From Clostridia bacterium (GTDB taxonomy: Bacteria > Bacillota > Clostridia > UBA1381): DNA of 7,205 nucleotides. Numbering within the stretch: position 1 is the stretch's first letter; every line of letters begins with the position of its first letter. This document shows positions 6,052 through 7,205 of the stretch, piece by piece. The stretch spans positions 1 to 7,205 of the forward strand of contig JAFQNU010000081.1 of assembly GCA_017420825.1 (NCBI GenBank), written 5' to 3'. The notes beneath the pieces are model-generated. The model searched no databases, was not told the DNA's origin, and saw nothing but the letters and a program-made list of their open reading frames with translations. A program made the translations under genes and the position numbers.

Positions 6052-6795
6052 TTATAAAGAACTCATTTTTTTGTAATAGTCAAGAGATGATAAAGGCTTA
6101 TCGTTGTAAGTTTTTGCATAGCTTTCAGCAATTTTTATGACTTCATCCATAACCTCTTCTGAGGCTTTAAATGAAAACATCTTTTTTTCTTCTGATGTAA
6201 GTATATATCTTATTGCATGATATATTTCTGCATTAATGTTAAAATCTCCGGCACTTCGGCAGTTTTTACAAAGTATTCCGCCTGATTTTGGGGAGAAGGC
6301 AACTATGTCTTCTCCTTTACCGCACATGGTACAGTGTGACAGATTTGGCATATATCCTGCATAAGCTATAACTCTTAGCTCAAACACTGCCTTTGCAACG
6401 GAGTTATCAATGCTTTTGTAACAAATCGCATATACAGTGTTTAAAAACAGGCTGAGAATATTATTGTCAGGAACATTCTGGTTGATAAGACTGTATATAA
6501 GGTCAGCAAGGTAGACGCAAAGGGACAGCTTGGCAATATCCTCATATACAGGGAAAAAGCTCTCTAAAATATCACTGCTTACAAAAGTCATCATGTCCCG
6601 ACCTGTATCACGAAGTATAAAATCTGCATAACATAAAAACTGTGTAGAGGCGCTGTTTTTGTGCTTTATACTTTTAGCACCGTAAACAACAGTCCTTATA
6701 ATTCCGTATTCTCTTGTAAAAATAGTCACAATGCGGTTTCGTTCTCCGAAATCCGACTGCTTTATTATAATTCCTCTGACCTTTATGTTAGACAT
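6052..6795 (-). CDS. recO: DNA repair protein RecO
   Basis: RecO works with RecR (and RecF) to replace SSB by RecA on single-stranded gaps and to anneal strands in recombinational repair. From the ATG at 6795 it has 247 residues, normal for Firmicutes. The N-terminal OB-fold (about 1-80) begins with VRGIIIKQSDFGERNRIVTIFT and YGIIRTVVYGAK. A helical region follows (about 85-150), then a zinc finger with CxMC and CKNC pairs (Cys155/158 and Cys176/179), and SGGILC between them is typical. The C-terminal helices end in LSSLDYYKK. The ATG overlaps the era stop as TGATG and only a weak GGAT lies about 10 nt upstream, so translational coupling to era is likely. A GTG immediately before the ATG (6798) is in frame but not needed. 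The stop is followed within a few bases by the deaminase gene. Assignment is secure. Confidence 0.96.
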   Translation of the reverse strand: MSNIKVRGIIIKQSDFGERNRIVTIFTREYGIIRTVVYGAKSIKHKNSASTQFLCYADFILRDTGRDMMTFVSSDILESFFPVYEDIAKLSLCVYLADLIYSLINQNVPDNNILSLFLNTVYAICYKSIDNSVAKAVFELRVIAYAGYMPNLSHCTMCGKGEDIVAFSPKSGGILCKNCRSAGDFNINAEIYHAIRYILTSEEKKMFSFKASEEVMDEVIKIAESYAKTYNDKPLSSLDYYKKMSSL

Positions 6796-7205
6796 CACGA
6801 ATCAAATCCAAAATTTTTAATTAATGCGTTATTGTTTCTCCAATCGGTTTTAACCTTTACCCAAAGTTCAAGATACACCTTTTTATCAAGCATTTTTTCA
6901 ATATCACAACGGGCCATTGTACCAATTTTTTTAAGCATTTCACCGTTTTTGCCGATGATAATACCCTTGTGAGACATTTTCTCGCAGTAGATGCTTGCGC
7001 TTATGGAGGTAACATTTTTCTTTTCCTGCATTTTTTCTATTTCTATAACTATTCCGTGAGGAACCTCTTTGTCGAGTAACCAGAGAAGCTTTTCTCTTAT
7101 GATTTCTGCAGCAATTTGTTTTTCAGGCTGGTCGGTTACAGCATCGTCATAGTAATACTGTGGACCTTCCTTGATGTACTGTCTTATGTTGTTTAAAAGT
7201 ATTTC
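6795..7205 (-). CDS. era: GTPase Era, 5'-truncated by window edge (C-terminal KH domain)
   Basis: Era is an essential GTPase that binds the 3' end of 16S rRNA and aids 30S subunit assembly, linking it to growth and division. The frame is open from the right edge to the TGA at 6795-6797, giving 136 residues of a protein usually about 300 long. The GTPase domain (G1-G5) is therefore outside the window. Visible are the linker GPQYYYDDAVTDQPEKQIAA, where YYPDD is commoner, the helix EIIREKLLWLLDKEVPHGI, and the type II KH domain with HKGIIIGKNGEMLKKIG (GKNG loop at fragment residues 85-88) ending KVYLELWVKVKTDWRNN. The ATG at 7031 is internal, since conserved Era sequence continues upstream of it. 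The gene overlaps recO by TGATG. era-recO adjacency is common in Firmicutes and supports both calls. Confidence 0.97.
   Translation of the reverse strand, partial: EILLNNIRQYIKEGPQYYYDDAVTDQPEKQIAAEIIREKLLWLLDKEVPHGIVIEIEKMQEKKNVTSISASIYCEKMSHKGIIIGKNGEMLKKIGTMARCDIEKMLDKKVYLELWVKVKTDWRNNNALIKNFGFDS

Noticed and set aside
6661..6972. A 103-residue plus-strand frame across the recO/era junction
   Set aside because: It lies opposite two conserved genes and has no ribosome binding site or family resemblance.
1..7205. tRNA, rRNA, CRISPR, riboswitch, insertion sequence or defence genes
   Set aside because: Coding density is nearly complete with housekeeping genes; the gaps are all under 90 bases and hold none of these.

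Overview
The window reads as an ordinary AT-rich chromosomal housekeeping segment of a Firmicutes bacterium, most likely class Clostridia. The reasons are the protein families (an Era/RecO pair, a Clostridia-style Mfd followed by a PrsA-like lipoprotein foldase, a YlmC/YmxH PRC-barrel protein), strong GGAG-type ribosome binding sites, and frequent Lys/Ile/Asn/Glu codons. There are no tRNA or rRNA genes, CRISPR arrays, insertion sequences or phage genes, and no gene-free stretch longer than about 90 bases.

Left part, plus strand (1-965): the 3' two-thirds of holA (DNA polymerase III delta, the clamp-loader subunit) runs in from the left edge. A hairpin with a T-run follows, then a small YlmC/YmxH-family gene. 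Its ribosome binding site sits inside the hairpin, and its start is better placed at the GTG at 720 than at the earlier GTG at 711.

Right and central part, minus strand (7205 down to 982): a five-gene cluster reads era (3' end only) > recO > dCMP-deaminase-family gene > mfd > prsA-like lipoprotein. era and recO overlap as TGATG. recO and the deaminase are almost contiguous. An 86-base gap with a hairpin and a possible -10 box separates the deaminase from mfd, and 38 bases separate mfd from the prsA-like gene. The functional theme is genome maintenance: ribosome assembly/cell-cycle GTPase (Era), recombination mediator (RecO), dUMP/dTTP supply (deaminase) and transcription-coupled repair (Mfd), with an exported foldase at the end. 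The two gene groups converge with only 16 bases between stop codons.

I see no new multi-gene system. The most interesting points are small-scale: a near-perfect 32-bp palindrome inside the YlmC-family gene that looks like an intrinsic terminator for the opposing mfd-prsA transcript, a perfect 20-bp palindrome inside mfd, the hairpin that carries the YlmC-family ribosome binding site, and an unusual deaminase active-site neighbourhood.
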